Counted from the first letter of the stretch, positions 1-6,882 are shown. The stretch: DNA of 7,609 nt from Actinomycetes bacterium (GCA_023421635.1 JAEZSU010000205.1:1-7609), one strand, 5' to 3'. Made by a program: numbers and translations. The notes: generated by a model from the letters alone, not told the origin.

Positions 1-1221
1 CATCCCGATGCCGTGGTCGCCGTCGCCGGCGATGGCGTCCAGGCGACCGAGCTCGTCGGCCTCGCGGTCGATGATGTCGCGGATCGCCTCGACGAGGGCG
101 CACACCGTCCCTGCGGCGGCGACCGATCCGGCGTCGGCCGCGGGGATCCCCGACACGGCCTCGGCGACATCGGTGCCGGCCACGTCCGCAGCGCGCTCGC
201 CGGCGGCGTCGCGGACACCCTTCCGGTACGCCGGGGCGAAGACGGGTGCGGACCATGCGGCCTCGAGTTCGTCGTCGAGCCAGAGGAGCGTCATCGACAC
301 GCCCGCCATCTCGAAACTCGTGGCGTACTCGCCGACCTCGGGCTCGACGACCACGACACCGGCCTGCGCGAGCAATTCGGCGACCGTGCCGTAGATCACG
401 AAGAGCTCCTCGGCCTTGACCGCGCCGAGGCCATTGAGGATGACCGCGGCGCGGACGGACCCGTCGGGCGCCGGGACGTCGTCCGGGCGTTCCGCGAGCA
501 GGCCGTCCACGAACAGCGTGGCGAGTTCGCGCGCGGTCGGCAGCGGCCGGACATCGATGCCGGGCTCACCGTGGATCCCCATGCCGACGCCCATCTGACC
601 GGCGGGGACGGTGAACAGCGGCTCGGTGGCGCCGGGAAGGGTGCATCCGGTGAAGGCCACGCCGAGCGATCGGGTGCGGTCGTTCGCCCGCGAGGCCACC
701 GCGTGTACGCGGTCGAGGTCGTATCCCTGCTCCGCGGCCCACGCCGCCGCACGGAACACCGCCAGGTCGCCCGCGATGCCGCGGCGCTTGTCGCGCTCCT
801 CGGGGCCGGCGCTGTAGATGTCGTCCGTGACCCGGACCGTGCGGCAGGGGATCCCCTCGGCGACCAGGCGCGCCTGTGCCTGGTCGAAGTTGAGCACGTC
901 GCCGGCGTAGTTGCCGTAGCTGAGCAGGACGCCGGCATCCGTCGCGACGCTCTTCGCGACGGTGTAGATCTGCTGCGCGCTCGGGGACGCGAACACGTTC
1001 CCCATGGCTGCGGCGTGGGCGAGTCCGGGACCCACCAGACCGGCGAACGCGGGGTAGTGCCCGGAACCGCCGCCGATGACGACGGCCACCTGCCCGGCGG
1101 GGGTGGCGGTGGTGCGGGCGACGCCGCCCGGGACGCGACGCACGAGATCCCGGTGCGCGGCGACGAAGCCCGCCGCCGCCTCATCCGCGAAGTCCGCGGG
1201 GTCGTTCAATACGTAGCTCAT
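1..1221 (-). CDS. Dihydroxyacetone-kinase-family kinase, fused DhaK-DhaL type, probable erythrulose kinase (3' end cut by the window)
   Basis: This is an ATP-dependent ketose kinase of the single-chain type, in which the substrate-binding DhaK domain and the ATP-binding DhaL domain are fused. The start is ATG, giving MSYVLND; a GAAGG ribosome site lies 4 bases upstream. The first 407 residues are visible. The DhaK domain has GGGSGHYP at about residues 50-57, GNYAGDVLNF with Asp108, and GMGIHGEPG with His217, the histidine that binds the substrate carbonyl covalently in this family. After a linker near residues 335-355 the DhaL domain begins, with its nucleotide/Mg motif GDGDHG at 399-404. The rest of DhaL, about 170 residues in related enzymes, is off the left edge. 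Classical dihydroxyacetone kinases read GGGSGHEP and KNYTGD at the first two sites; HYP and GNYAGD here suggest another ketose. Position behind a polyol transporter and a dehydrogenase fits D- or L-erythrulose kinase. Family assignment is firm; substrate is inferred. Confidence 0.9.
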   Translation of the reverse strand, partial: MSYVLNDPADFADEAAAGFVAAHRDLVRRVPGGVARTTATPAGQVAVVIGGGSGHYPAFAGLVGPGLAHAAAMGNVFASPSAQQIYTVAKSVATDAGVLLSYGNYAGDVLNFDQAQARLVAEGIPCRTVRVTDDIYSAGPEERDKRRGIAGDLAVFRAAAWAAEQGYDLDRVHAVASRANDRTRSLGVAFTGCTLPGATEPLFTVPAGQMGVGMGIHGEPGIDVRPLPTARELATLFVDGLLAERPDDVPAPDGSVRAAVILNGLGAVKAEELFVIYGTVAELLAQAGVVVVEPEVGEYATSFEMAGVSMTLLWLDDELEAAWSAPVFAPAYRKGVRDAAGERAADVAGTDVAEAVSGIPAADAGSVAAAGTVCALVEAIRDIIDREADELGRLDAIAGDGDHGIGM

Positions 1222-1316
1222 GATGCCTTCGTGAGAGTGGAGGTGGCGGGAGTGGATGCGGAGCATCCGCTCCCGCCGAAGGCCGCACGGGAGCGCACGG
1301 CCGGCCTGTGCCGGCG
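1222..1316 (-). promoter_or_regulatory. Intercistronic hairpins between the binding-protein gene and the kinase gene
   Basis: This 95-base gap holds two inverted repeats. The larger (1245-1277) has outer arms GGCGGGAG/CTCCCGCC and inner arms GGATGC/GCATCC. A single opposed pair separates inner from outer arms, and the loop is 3 bases. In the minus-strand transcript that pair is a C-A mismatch, so the stem is 8 + 6 bp. A smaller perfect repeat, GCCGGC-CTGT-GCCGGC (1300-1315), begins right after the stop of the binding-protein gene. No U-run follows either stem, so a complete Rho-independent terminator is not supported. Similar hairpins behind binding-protein genes in other operons protect the upstream message and lower expression downstream. 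That role is an inference here. Confidence 0.6.
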
Positions 1317-2297
1317 TCAGCCGGAGTAGGTGAACGGAGCCGTCATCTTGTCGACGTTCTCCGCGGTGATGAGCACGCAGTCGAACGACTGCTTCTCGGT
1401 CTCGGGCGCCTCACCGGTACGGATGAAGGTGTCCGCGAGACGGACCGCCTCAGCCGAGAACACGGCGACCGGCTGCAGCACGGTGTAGGCCAGTTCGCCG
1501 GACTTGACCGCATCCACGGCGTCGGGCGAGCCGTCGAAGCCGCCGACGACGATGCCCTCGAGGCGACCGGCCTCCTTGAGCGCCGCGATGGCACCGAGCG
1601 CCATCTCGTCGTTCCCGGAGATCACGCCGTTGATGGTCGGCGTGGCCTGCAGCAGGGACTGCATCTTGTCGTGCCCCTTGGTGCGGTCCCAGTCGCCGAC
1701 TTCCTTGCCCACCTGGACGAGCTCGGGGTACTGGCTGATCACGGTGTTGAAGCCGTTCGAGCGCGTCTGGGCGTTGTTGTCGGACGGGGAGCCGAACAGC
1801 TCGACGTACTCGCCCTTCTCACCCATCAGACGGACCCACTCCTGGGCGCCGACCGCGGCACCCTGGGCGTTGTTCGAGACGAGCTGCGCCTTGGCGAGGC
1901 CCGACTCGTTGATCTCGGCGTTCACCAGGAACACCGGGATGCCGGCCGCGTCCGCCTTCTTGACCGCAGCGATCGAGCCGTCGGCGTTGGCGGGATCGAG
2001 GATGATGGCCACCGACTTGTTCGAGATCGCGGTGTCGATGAGGGTGTTCTCGGTGTTGGTGTCACCCTTGTGGGCACCCACGACAGCCTCGTAGCCGAGC
2101 TCCTCCGCCGTGGCCGCGGCGATGTCGCCCTCGGTCTTCCAGTACGGGTTCGCCGGGTCGTTGACGATGATCGTGATGAGTCCGCCGGCCTCGGCCTCGC
2201 CCGAGGGGGCTGCGGGGCTTGCACCCGCACACCCCGTCAGTCCGAGGACGAGCGCGCCCGCGGCAGCGAGGGCGGCAAGCGCCTTTTTGCGCACCAT
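1317..2297 (-). CDS. Sugar/polyol ABC transporter substrate-binding lipoprotein (ribose-binding-protein-like, Peripla_BP_4 type)
   Basis: This is the extracytoplasmic receptor of the ABC importer, 326 residues. A positive N-terminus (MVRKK), a hydrophobic core and the lipobox LTGC with Cys23 mark it as a lipoprotein signal peptide; the mature protein would be tethered by lipid to the outer face of the membrane. An Ala/Pro/Ser/Glu linker (about 24-39) leads into a two-lobed type I periplasmic-binding fold. Recognisable segments are IIVNDPANPYW (44-53), AHKGDTNTE (75-83), IILDPANADGS (98-108), a later SGNDEMALGA, and GGFDGSPDA near the second hinge. The NDPANPYW start of lobe 1 resembles receptors I associate with erythritol/threitol-type loci, which are often annotated as ribose-binding. 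The ATG start has a good AAAGGA site 7 bases upstream, the best in the operon, fitting the excess of receptor over transporter usually required. Exact ligand is unknown. Confidence 0.92.
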   Translation of the reverse strand: MVRKKALAALAAAGALVLGLTGCAGASPAAPSGEAEAGGLITIIVNDPANPYWKTEGDIAAATAEELGYEAVVGAHKGDTNTENTLIDTAISNKSVAIILDPANADGSIAAVKKADAAGIPVFLVNAEINESGLAKAQLVSNNAQGAAVGAQEWVRLMGEKGEYVELFGSPSDNNAQTRSNGFNTVISQYPELVQVGKEVGDWDRTKGHDKMQSLLQATPTINGVISGNDEMALGAIAALKEAGRLEGIVVGGFDGSPDAVDAVKSGELAYTVLQPVAVFSAEAVRLADTFIRTGEAPETEKQSFDCVLITAENVDKMTAPFTYSG

Positions 2298-2304
2298 GTG
2301 ATTG

Positions 2305-2310
2305 TCCTTT
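2305..2310 (-). promoter_or_regulatory. Strong ribosome binding site of the binding-protein gene
   Basis: Reading leftward, AAAGGA stands 7 bases before the ATG at 2297. The permease start has only a weak GGA match, and the ATPase and DUF2291 GTG starts rely on overlap. The receptor should therefore be translated independently and more strongly than its partners. Confidence 0.7.
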
Positions 2311-2318
2311 CTAGATGG

Positions 2319-2343
2319 ATCGGCAGCGGTCTTCGATGCCGAT
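2319..2343 (-). repeat. Inverted repeat in the permease/binding-protein gap
   Basis: Arms ATCGGCA (2319-2325) and TGCCGAT (2337-2343) can pair as a 7-bp stem around an 11-base loop within the 73-base gap. It sits 8 bases upstream of the AAAGGA ribosome site. It could mark an RNA processing or protection element at the 5' side of the receptor message. A stem of this size with a long loop can also arise by chance in GC-rich DNA, so confidence is low. The same gap has a direct repeat of CGGTCGGA (2348-2355 and 2362-2369). Confidence 0.3.
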
Positions 2344-2370
2344 GTCGCGGTCGGAGGAGTCCGGTCGGAC

Positions 2371-3477
2371 CTACGCTCCGGCCACCGACGTGGCGGACCC
2401 GGACGTGCCCGACGGGGCGGGCGTCGCGGGAGCGGAAGGGGTCGCCGGCACGCGGCGCCGGCGACCGTACTGCAGCGTGTTCAGCAGCACCGCGACCACG
2501 ATCACAGCGCCCATGAACACCTGCTGCCAGTACGCGGAGACACCCACGATGACCAGGCCGTCGGAGAGGAAGCCGATCACGAAGGCGCCCAGGAGCGTCC
2601 CGCGCACGTTGCCGCGCCCGCCGGTGAGGGCGGCGCCGCCGATCACGACCGCGGCGATCGCGGTGAGTTCGTACGTGTTGCCGGCCGTGGGGCTGGCGCT
2701 GGTGAGGGTCGAGGCGAGGATCAGGCCCGCGATGGAGGCGCACACGCCCGAGATGACGTAGACCTGGACCTTCACGCGCTTGACCGGGACGCCCGACAGC
2801 TCCGCGGCACGCTCGTTGCCACCGGACGCGTACAGCCAGCGGCCGAACTTCGTGCGGCCCAGCACCCAGCCGAGCAGGAGCGCGACGACACCCATGATGA
2901 TGACGCCGACGGGGATGTTCAGGATGCGGTTGAAGCCGAGCCAGTCGAAGCCGGTGTTGCCGAGCGCTTCGTCGCCGGCGAGGTCGTTGATGGTGAGACC
3001 GTTCGTCATCAGGAGCGCGAGGCCGCGAACCACGTAGAGCATGCCCAGCGTCGCCACGAAGGGCGCCACGTTGAACCGCGCCACCAGGATGCCATTGACC
3101 AGGCCGACCAGTGCGCCGATCCCGCAGGAGAGGAGCACGACCACCGGGACGCTGGGGTAGAGGGTGACACCGAGAAACTCGATGGGCACGCCCTGCAGGA
3201 GGAAGCCCGCGATGATCGCGGAGAATCCGAGCGTCGAGCCCACGGACAGATCGATGCCGCCGTTGAGGATGACCATCAGCATGCCGAGCCCGAGCAGCGC
3301 GTAGATCGCCACGTGGGACGCCATGATCAGGACGTTCCCGACGGTCAGGTAGTTGGGCGACAGCATCGAGAACACCACGATGATGAGGATGAGCGCGAGG
3401 AACGCGCGCCCCTCCAGCAGCAGTTTCGCGGCCGAGAACTTCTTCCTGTTCTCGAGGATGGTGGTGGTAGTCGTCAT
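2371..3477 (-). CDS. Sugar/polyol ABC transporter permease (RbsC-like, BPD_transp_2)
   Basis: This is the membrane-spanning subunit of the importer, 368 residues, presumably working as a homodimer. A short polar N-terminus (MTTTTTILENRKK) precedes many hydrophobic segments: about 25-39, 50-71 including the loop motif NGGIDLSVGS (72-81), then further helices ending in VFMGAVIVVAVLLNTLQY. The cytoplasmic coupling region before the last helices reads GRGNVRGTLLGAFVIG, typical of the RbsC/XylH/AraH group. After the final helix, a basic GRRRR stretch leads into an unusual tail of about 25 residues rich in Pro, Ala, Ser, Thr and Gly. RbsC of E. coli is about 321 residues, so this tail and loop differences make the protein longer. 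It starts 21 bases after the ATPase stop with only a weak ribosome site, consistent with translation linked to the upstream gene. Confidence 0.93.
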   Translation of the reverse strand: MTTTTTILENRKKFSAAKLLLEGRAFLALILIIVVFSMLSPNYLTVGNVLIMASHVAIYALLGLGMLMVILNGGIDLSVGSTLGFSAIIAGFLLQGVPIEFLGVTLYPSVPVVVLLSCGIGALVGLVNGILVARFNVAPFVATLGMLYVVRGLALLMTNGLTINDLAGDEALGNTGFDWLGFNRILNIPVGVIIMGVVALLLGWVLGRTKFGRWLYASGGNERAAELSGVPVKRVKVQVYVISGVCASIAGLILASTLTSASPTAGNTYELTAIAAVVIGGAALTGGRGNVRGTLLGAFVIGFLSDGLVIVGVSAYWQQVFMGAVIVVAVLLNTLQYGRRRRVPATPSAPATPAPSGTSGSATSVAGA

Positions 3478-3498
3478 TTCCGATCCGTTCTGGAGGGC

Positions 3499-5028
3499 TC
3501 AGGCGGCCACGGCTTCGCCGGAGGCGGCCATGATCATGTCTTTGGAGGCATCCGGGGTGAACTCCGCGGAGATCCGTCCGCGGCGCATCACGATGATGCG
3601 GTGGGCGATGCTGAAGCACTCCCCCACCTCGGAGGTCGAGTAGACGACCGCGAGCCCCTGTCGTGCACGCTCGGCGAGCAGCCGGAAGACTTCCCCCTTC
3701 GCGCCGACGTCGATGCCTCGGCTGGGCTCGTCCAGCAGCATCACGCGCGGGTTCGTCGCGATGATCTTGCCGATCACGACCTTCTGCTGGTTGCCCCCGG
3801 AGAGCGATCCGATCGGCATCTCGGGACCGGGCGTCTTCACGGTGACCGTCGTGATGAGCTCCCGCGCACGCTGCCGGTCGACCCGGCGCGAGATGGCGCC
3901 CCGCGTCATGCTCTGTCCGAGGCTGGCGAGGGTCAGGTTCGTCCCCACGTCGAAGGTCTGCACCAGGCCGTCGCGCTGCCGGTCCTCCGGGACGAGGCCG
4001 ACGCCCTTCTCGATCCGGTCGGCGATCGTGTCGCCGAGGAGCGAGCGCCCGTCGAGCAGGATGTCCCCCGCCGCCACGGGCTCCTTCCCGGCGATGGCCT
4101 CGAGCAGCTCGGTGCGGCCGGCGCCCATGAGCCCGTAGATGCAGACGACCTCGCCGGCACGGACGTCGAGACTCAGGTCGTTGACGATCGTCCGCTCGGG
4201 GTTCTCGCGGTCGACCACGCTCAGGTGCTGGACGCGGAGGACCGCGTCGCCGAAGTCGTACCCGGTCGGGGGCGTGCCGAGGTCGTAGTTGTCGCCCACC
4301 ATGTTGCGAACGATCCACTCGAGGTCGATGTCGGCCCGCTCGCCCCTGGCGGTCATCGTCCCGTCGCGGAGGACGACCGCGTGGTCGGTGACCTCGAGCG
4401 CCTCTTCGAGGTGGTGGGAGATGTACACGATCGCGACGCCGCGGGCGAGGAGGTCGCGGATGATGCCGAACAGCACCTCCACCTCCGCGGCGGCGAGTGC
4501 CGAGGTCGGCTCGTCCATGATGAGGATGCGGGAGTTCACCGACAGCGCCCGCGCGATCTCGATGATCTGCTGCTGCCCCACGCGCAGGTCGGCGACCAGG
4601 GTGCCGGGGTCGATGGGCAGCTGCATCTCCTGCAGGATCGCCTGCGTCTGCCGGTTCTCCTCGGCGTAGTCCACCCCGAACGGGCCCATGATCTCGCGGC
4701 CCATGAAGATGTTGTCGCGCACCGACAGGTTCGGGGCGAGGCTCAGCTCCTGGTGGATGATCGAGACGCCCCGGTCGCGCGCGTCCGTGGTGGACGAGAA
4801 CACGACGGGCTCACCGTCCAGCACGATCTGGCCGGAGGTCGGCTGCTCGACGCCGGAGAGGATCTTCATGAGGGTGGACTTGCCCGCGCCGTTCTCACCG
4901 AACAGCGTGGTGACGGTCCCCTCGCGGATCTCGAAGTTCACGCCCTTGAGCGCTCGGGTGCCGCCGTACGTCTTGACGATGTCGCGCGCCTCCAGGACGA
5001 CGCGGCCGCCCGCCACGTGCCCGCTCAC
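3499..5028 (-). CDS. Sugar/polyol ABC transporter ATP-binding protein (RbsA/MglA/XylG-like, two ABC domains)
   Basis: This is the cytoplasmic ATPase that drives the importer, 509 residues with two fused ABC domains. In domain 1 the Walker A is GENGAGKST (44-52), the Q-loop Gln93, the signature LRVGQQQ (148-154), Walker B ILIMDEPT (168-175) and the H-loop His205. In domain 2 Walker A is degenerate (GLMGAGRTE, Arg for Lys), the signature is canonical (LSGGNQQK), Walker B is VMLLDEPSRG, and the H-loop region reads YSTSE without histidine. This split of one active and one altered site is normal for the sugar ABC family. I place the start at the GTG 5028-5026, which overlaps the TGA of the DUF2291 gene in a GTGA. 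An upstream ATG at 5061 would add 11 residues (MARHPHPDRRL) inside the previous gene, with no family resemblance. Confidence 0.95.
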   Translation of the reverse strand: MSGHVAGGRVVLEARDIVKTYGGTRALKGVNFEIREGTVTTLFGENGAGKSTLMKILSGVEQPTSGQIVLDGEPVVFSSTTDARDRGVSIIHQELSLAPNLSVRDNIFMGREIMGPFGVDYAEENRQTQAILQEMQLPIDPGTLVADLRVGQQQIIEIARALSVNSRILIMDEPTSALAAAEVEVLFGIIRDLLARGVAIVYISHHLEEALEVTDHAVVLRDGTMTARGERADIDLEWIVRNMVGDNYDLGTPPTGYDFGDAVLRVQHLSVVDRENPERTIVNDLSLDVRAGEVVCIYGLMGAGRTELLEAIAGKEPVAAGDILLDGRSLLGDTIADRIEKGVGLVPEDRQRDGLVQTFDVGTNLTLASLGQSMTRGAISRRVDRQRARELITTVTVKTPGPEMPIGSLSGGNQQKVVIGKIIATNPRVMLLDEPSRGIDVGAKGEVFRLLAERARQGLAVVYSTSEVGECFSIAHRIIVMRRGRISAEFTPDASKDMIMAASGEAVAA

Positions 5029-5684
5029 GAGACGTCGATCCGGGTGGGGGTGACGAGCCACGATGCCGGGTTGATCGAGGTGAACACACCGGTCACGGTG
5101 ACGGTGCGACCCGCCAGCGCGGCGGTGTCGATGCCGGCGAGGACCTCGCGCTTCAGCTCCTCGTTGAGCGCGGCCGCGGCATCCTGATAGTCGATCTGGT
5201 TCGTGAACTGGCCGAAGGTGATCTCACCGGTGGCGTCGCGCAGGTCGGTGCCGTTGATCGCCGGCCCGGTCTGCACGCGCACCAGCACGTCCGCGGGCAT
5301 CCCCTCGACGGCGACCGGATAGATGCCGGACTGCCCCTCGCCCACGACGCCGGTGAAGGTCACCGCGTAGACCGGTCCGCCCGAGCTCGGCACCGCGTAC
5401 TCCTCCGCCGCGGCGGCCGGGTCGGCCGCGATGGCCTCCGCGACGACGGTCGCGTCGACCGCGCGGTCCGCGACGGCATCCTGCACCTCGGGGAAGTGCT
5501 CCCCGCCGAAGGTCGCCGCGTCGAACTCGGCCGTCTGCTGCACCAGCGGGTCGTCGTCCGAGACCACCCGGGTGCCCAGGACCACGCCGGCGAGCACGAC
5601 GACCACGACACCGATCCAGAGGCCGCGGCGGGCGCCGGCGGACAGCTTCTTCCGCTGGGTCGCGGACGTACCGACCGCGGTCAC
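5025..5684 (-). CDS. DUF2291 protein, membrane-anchored extracytoplasmic accessory protein of the ABC transporter
   Basis: I recognise a DUF2291-type protein of 219 residues, a family described only as predicted periplasmic lipoproteins. A basic N-terminus (QRKKLSAGARR) is followed by one hydrophobic segment at about 22-38 and then a soluble domain, so it should face outward on an uncleaved anchor. There is no lipobox and no cysteine anywhere. Conserved-looking blocks are GPAINGT (140-146), ITFGQFTNQIDY (155-166), LNEELKREVLAGID, then RTVTVTGVF and a C-terminal WLVTPTRIDVS, which suggests a mostly beta domain with an OB-like end (inference). The GTG start at 5684 overlaps the TGA of the dehydrogenase gene in GTGA, and its own TGA overlaps the ATPase start the same way. 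Fixed placement between enzyme and transporter genes suggests a role in uptake, but the molecular function is unknown. Confidence 0.85.
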   Translation of the reverse strand: MTAVGTSATQRKKLSAGARRGLWIGVVVVVLAGVVLGTRVVSDDDPLVQQTAEFDAATFGGEHFPEVQDAVADRAVDATVVAEAIAADPAAAAEEYAVPSSGGPVYAVTFTGVVGEGQSGIYPVAVEGMPADVLVRVQTGPAINGTDLRDATGEITFGQFTNQIDYQDAAAALNEELKREVLAGIDTAALAGRTVTVTGVFTSINPASWLVTPTRIDVS

Positions 5685-6712
5685 AGGAACACCCGCGATT
5701 CGGTGTCGTTCGGACGGATCTGGAGCTTGCGCCCCTCACCGCGACGGAACATCTCCAGCGCCTGCGAGTAGTCGTCGAGCGTGAAGGAGTGGCTGATCAT
5801 GGCGGTGGCGTTGATCGCACCGGCCTCGAAGAGCTCGACCGCGCGGCCGAAGGAGTTCAGGACCGCCATCGTCCCGACGATGCTGATCTCGTCGCGGTAG
5901 ATGCGGAACGGGGAGAACTGCGCGGTCTTGTCGGCGGGTGCCACACCGAAGTCCTGGAAGAACCCGGCCGGCTTCACCCGGGTCAGGGCGTCCTCGATGG
6001 CGCGGATGTTGCCGGTGCAGTCGATGACGACGTCCCACTTCTCGCGGTCGGCGTCGTCGGCGCTCGTGTAGCGCAGGGCGATGCCGCACTCCGCGGCAGT
6101 CTGCAGCCGGGCCTCGTTGAGATCGACGATGGTGACCGTGGCGGCGCCCGCCTTGGTGGCCAGCTGCGCCATGAGCAGCCCCATGGTGCCGGCGCCGTAG
6201 ACGAGGACGTGGTCCCCCAGGCGGCGGGGCAGCACGTCCCAGCCGCGGATGGCGCACGCGAGCGGCTCGATGAGCGCCGCCTCGTACAGGTCGGTCTCGG
6301 GCTTCAGCTTGTAGACGTTGCCCGCGGGGGCGGTGAAGTACTCCTGCGACGCGCCGTCGGATGCCACCACGCCGAGTCCGTTCCAGAACCGGCAGAGGTT
6401 CTGGTGACCGTTCTGGCAGAACTCGCACTCGCCGCAGGTGGTGGAGGGGTTCACCGCGACGTGGTCGCCGACCTGGAAGTCGAAGACACCGTCGTTCACG
6501 CCCTCGCCCAGCGCGACGATCGTGCCCGTGGCCTCGTGTCCGGGGACGAGCGGGAACACGGTGCCCTCGAACTCGCCGTCGAACACGTGGGTGTCGGTGC
6601 CGCAGATGCCCACGGCGGCGGTCTTGATGAGGATCTCCTTGTAGCCGGGCTCCGGCATCGGCCGCTCCTCGAGGGCCAGCTCGCCTTCCGACGTGAATAC
6701 AACTGCGCGCAT
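5681..6712 (-). CDS. Zinc-dependent medium-chain alcohol/polyol dehydrogenase (threitol/sorbitol-dehydrogenase-like), NAD-linked
   Basis: This is a 343-residue cytoplasmic oxidoreductase that should oxidise a secondary alcohol of a polyol to a ketose. The N-terminal GroES-like domain holds catalytic zinc ligands Cys37 (GICGTD), His59-Glu60 (GHE) and Glu149 (EPLAC). The structural zinc lobe is complete with Cys93, Cys96, Cys99 and Cys107. The Rossmann domain has GAGTMG at 173-178, and Asp197 at the end of the second strand (TIVDLN) indicates NAD rather than NADP. It is the first gene of the operon: the ATG follows a GGGAG site by 5 bases, and the leader starts about 164 bases upstream if the predicted promoter is right. 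Its TGA overlaps the next start. In tetritol pathways such an enzyme makes erythrulose from threitol, which would feed the DhaK-DhaL kinase. Other polyols (arabitol, xylitol, sorbitol) remain possible. Confidence 0.92.
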   Translation of the reverse strand: MRAVVFTSEGELALEERPMPEPGYKEILIKTAAVGICGTDTHVFDGEFEGTVFPLVPGHEATGTIVALGEGVNDGVFDFQVGDHVAVNPSTTCGECEFCQNGHQNLCRFWNGLGVVASDGASQEYFTAPAGNVYKLKPETDLYEAALIEPLACAIRGWDVLPRRLGDHVLVYGAGTMGLLMAQLATKAGAATVTIVDLNEARLQTAAECGIALRYTSADDADREKWDVVIDCTGNIRAIEDALTRVKPAGFFQDFGVAPADKTAQFSPFRIYRDEISIVGTMAVLNSFGRAVELFEAGAINATAMISHSFTLDDYSQALEMFRRGEGRKLQIRPNDTESRVFL

Positions 6713-6819
6713 CTTTGCTCCCGTTCGGTCATCGCCGCCGGGACCAGGAAGGCACGGCGTCGTCGACGTTTCCGGTCACGCGCGGGCGATGCTGCCTCGC
6801 ATCGGCGCCGCTCGTGACC

Positions 6820-6838
6820 CGAGCCGAAACTCGGCTCG
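6820..6838 (-). repeat. Perfect hairpin in the operon leader
   Basis: CGAGCCGA and TCGGCTCG pair as an 8-bp stem around a 3-base loop, about 40 nt into the predicted leftward transcript. A second stem of 6 bp, CGATGC/GCATCG with a 6-base loop (6787-6804), follows it. Together they would give a structured leader. I cannot match them to any riboswitch or attenuator I know, and no T-run follows on the minus strand. Confidence 0.5.
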
Positions 6839-6861
6839 TGTTATCTTTTCTTGTGATCTTG

Positions 6862-6877
6862 TCACGTAATCACGTGA
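6862..6877. promoter_or_regulatory. Probable operator: inverted/tandem TCACGT element at the operon start site
   Basis: TCACGT-AATC-ACGTGA is a 6-bp inverted repeat with a 4-base spacer. Read another way, TCACGTAA and TCACGTGA are adjacent 8-base direct repeats differing at one base, and the second copy is itself a perfect palindrome. A further GTGA half-site at 6853-6856 makes GTGA-TCTTG-TCAC with the first copy. The element covers the predicted leftward start site, a common place for a sugar-responsive repressor (LacI, GntR or DeoR type). No regulator gene is present in the window, so the family of the binding protein is unknown. Confidence 0.5.
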
Positions 6878-6882
6878 GATAC

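Noticed and set aside
13..1329. A 438-codon plus-strand open frame opposite the kinase gene
   Set aside because: It is codon-for-codon antisense to a kinase with intact family motifs, and its own sequence has no recognisable domain.
2237..4318. A 693-codon minus-strand open frame in another frame across permease and ATPase
   Set aside because: It is Arg/Pro/His-rich and covers two real genes with clear motifs; a frame shadow.
5029..5061. An ATG at 5061 as start of the ABC ATPase
   Set aside because: It adds MARHPHPDRRL inside the preceding gene. The GTG at 5028 gives the GTGA overlap also used one gene upstream, and places the ABC domain at the usual distance from the N-terminus.
2302..5187. 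A 961-codon plus-strand open frame opposite the permease, ATPase and part of the DUF2291 gene
   Set aside because: Its product is low-complexity, rich in Asp, His, Arg, Gly and Val, and matches no family. It is the antisense shadow of genes with extreme G/C at third positions.
6729..6779. A 16-residue leader peptide frame starting at GTG 6779 in the operon leader
   Set aside because: There is no ribosome site before it and no run of regulatory codons, so nothing distinguishes it from chance.
5789..6817. A plus-strand open frame opposite the first dehydrogenase
   Set aside because: Antisense shadow with no domain; the minus-strand frame has complete zinc and Rossmann motifs.
6820..6855. An intrinsic terminator: GC hairpin followed by a T-rich stretch on the plus strand
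   Set aside because: No plus-strand gene ends upstream that would need it, and the T-rich part is interrupted (A, C and G within it). On the transcribed minus strand no U-run follows.
6852..6865. A CRP/GlxR-type site (TGTGA...TCAC)
   Set aside because: The half-sites are separated by 5 bases, not the 6 of the TGTGA-N6-TCACA consensus, and the final A is missing. The half-sites are better explained as part of the TCACGT cluster.
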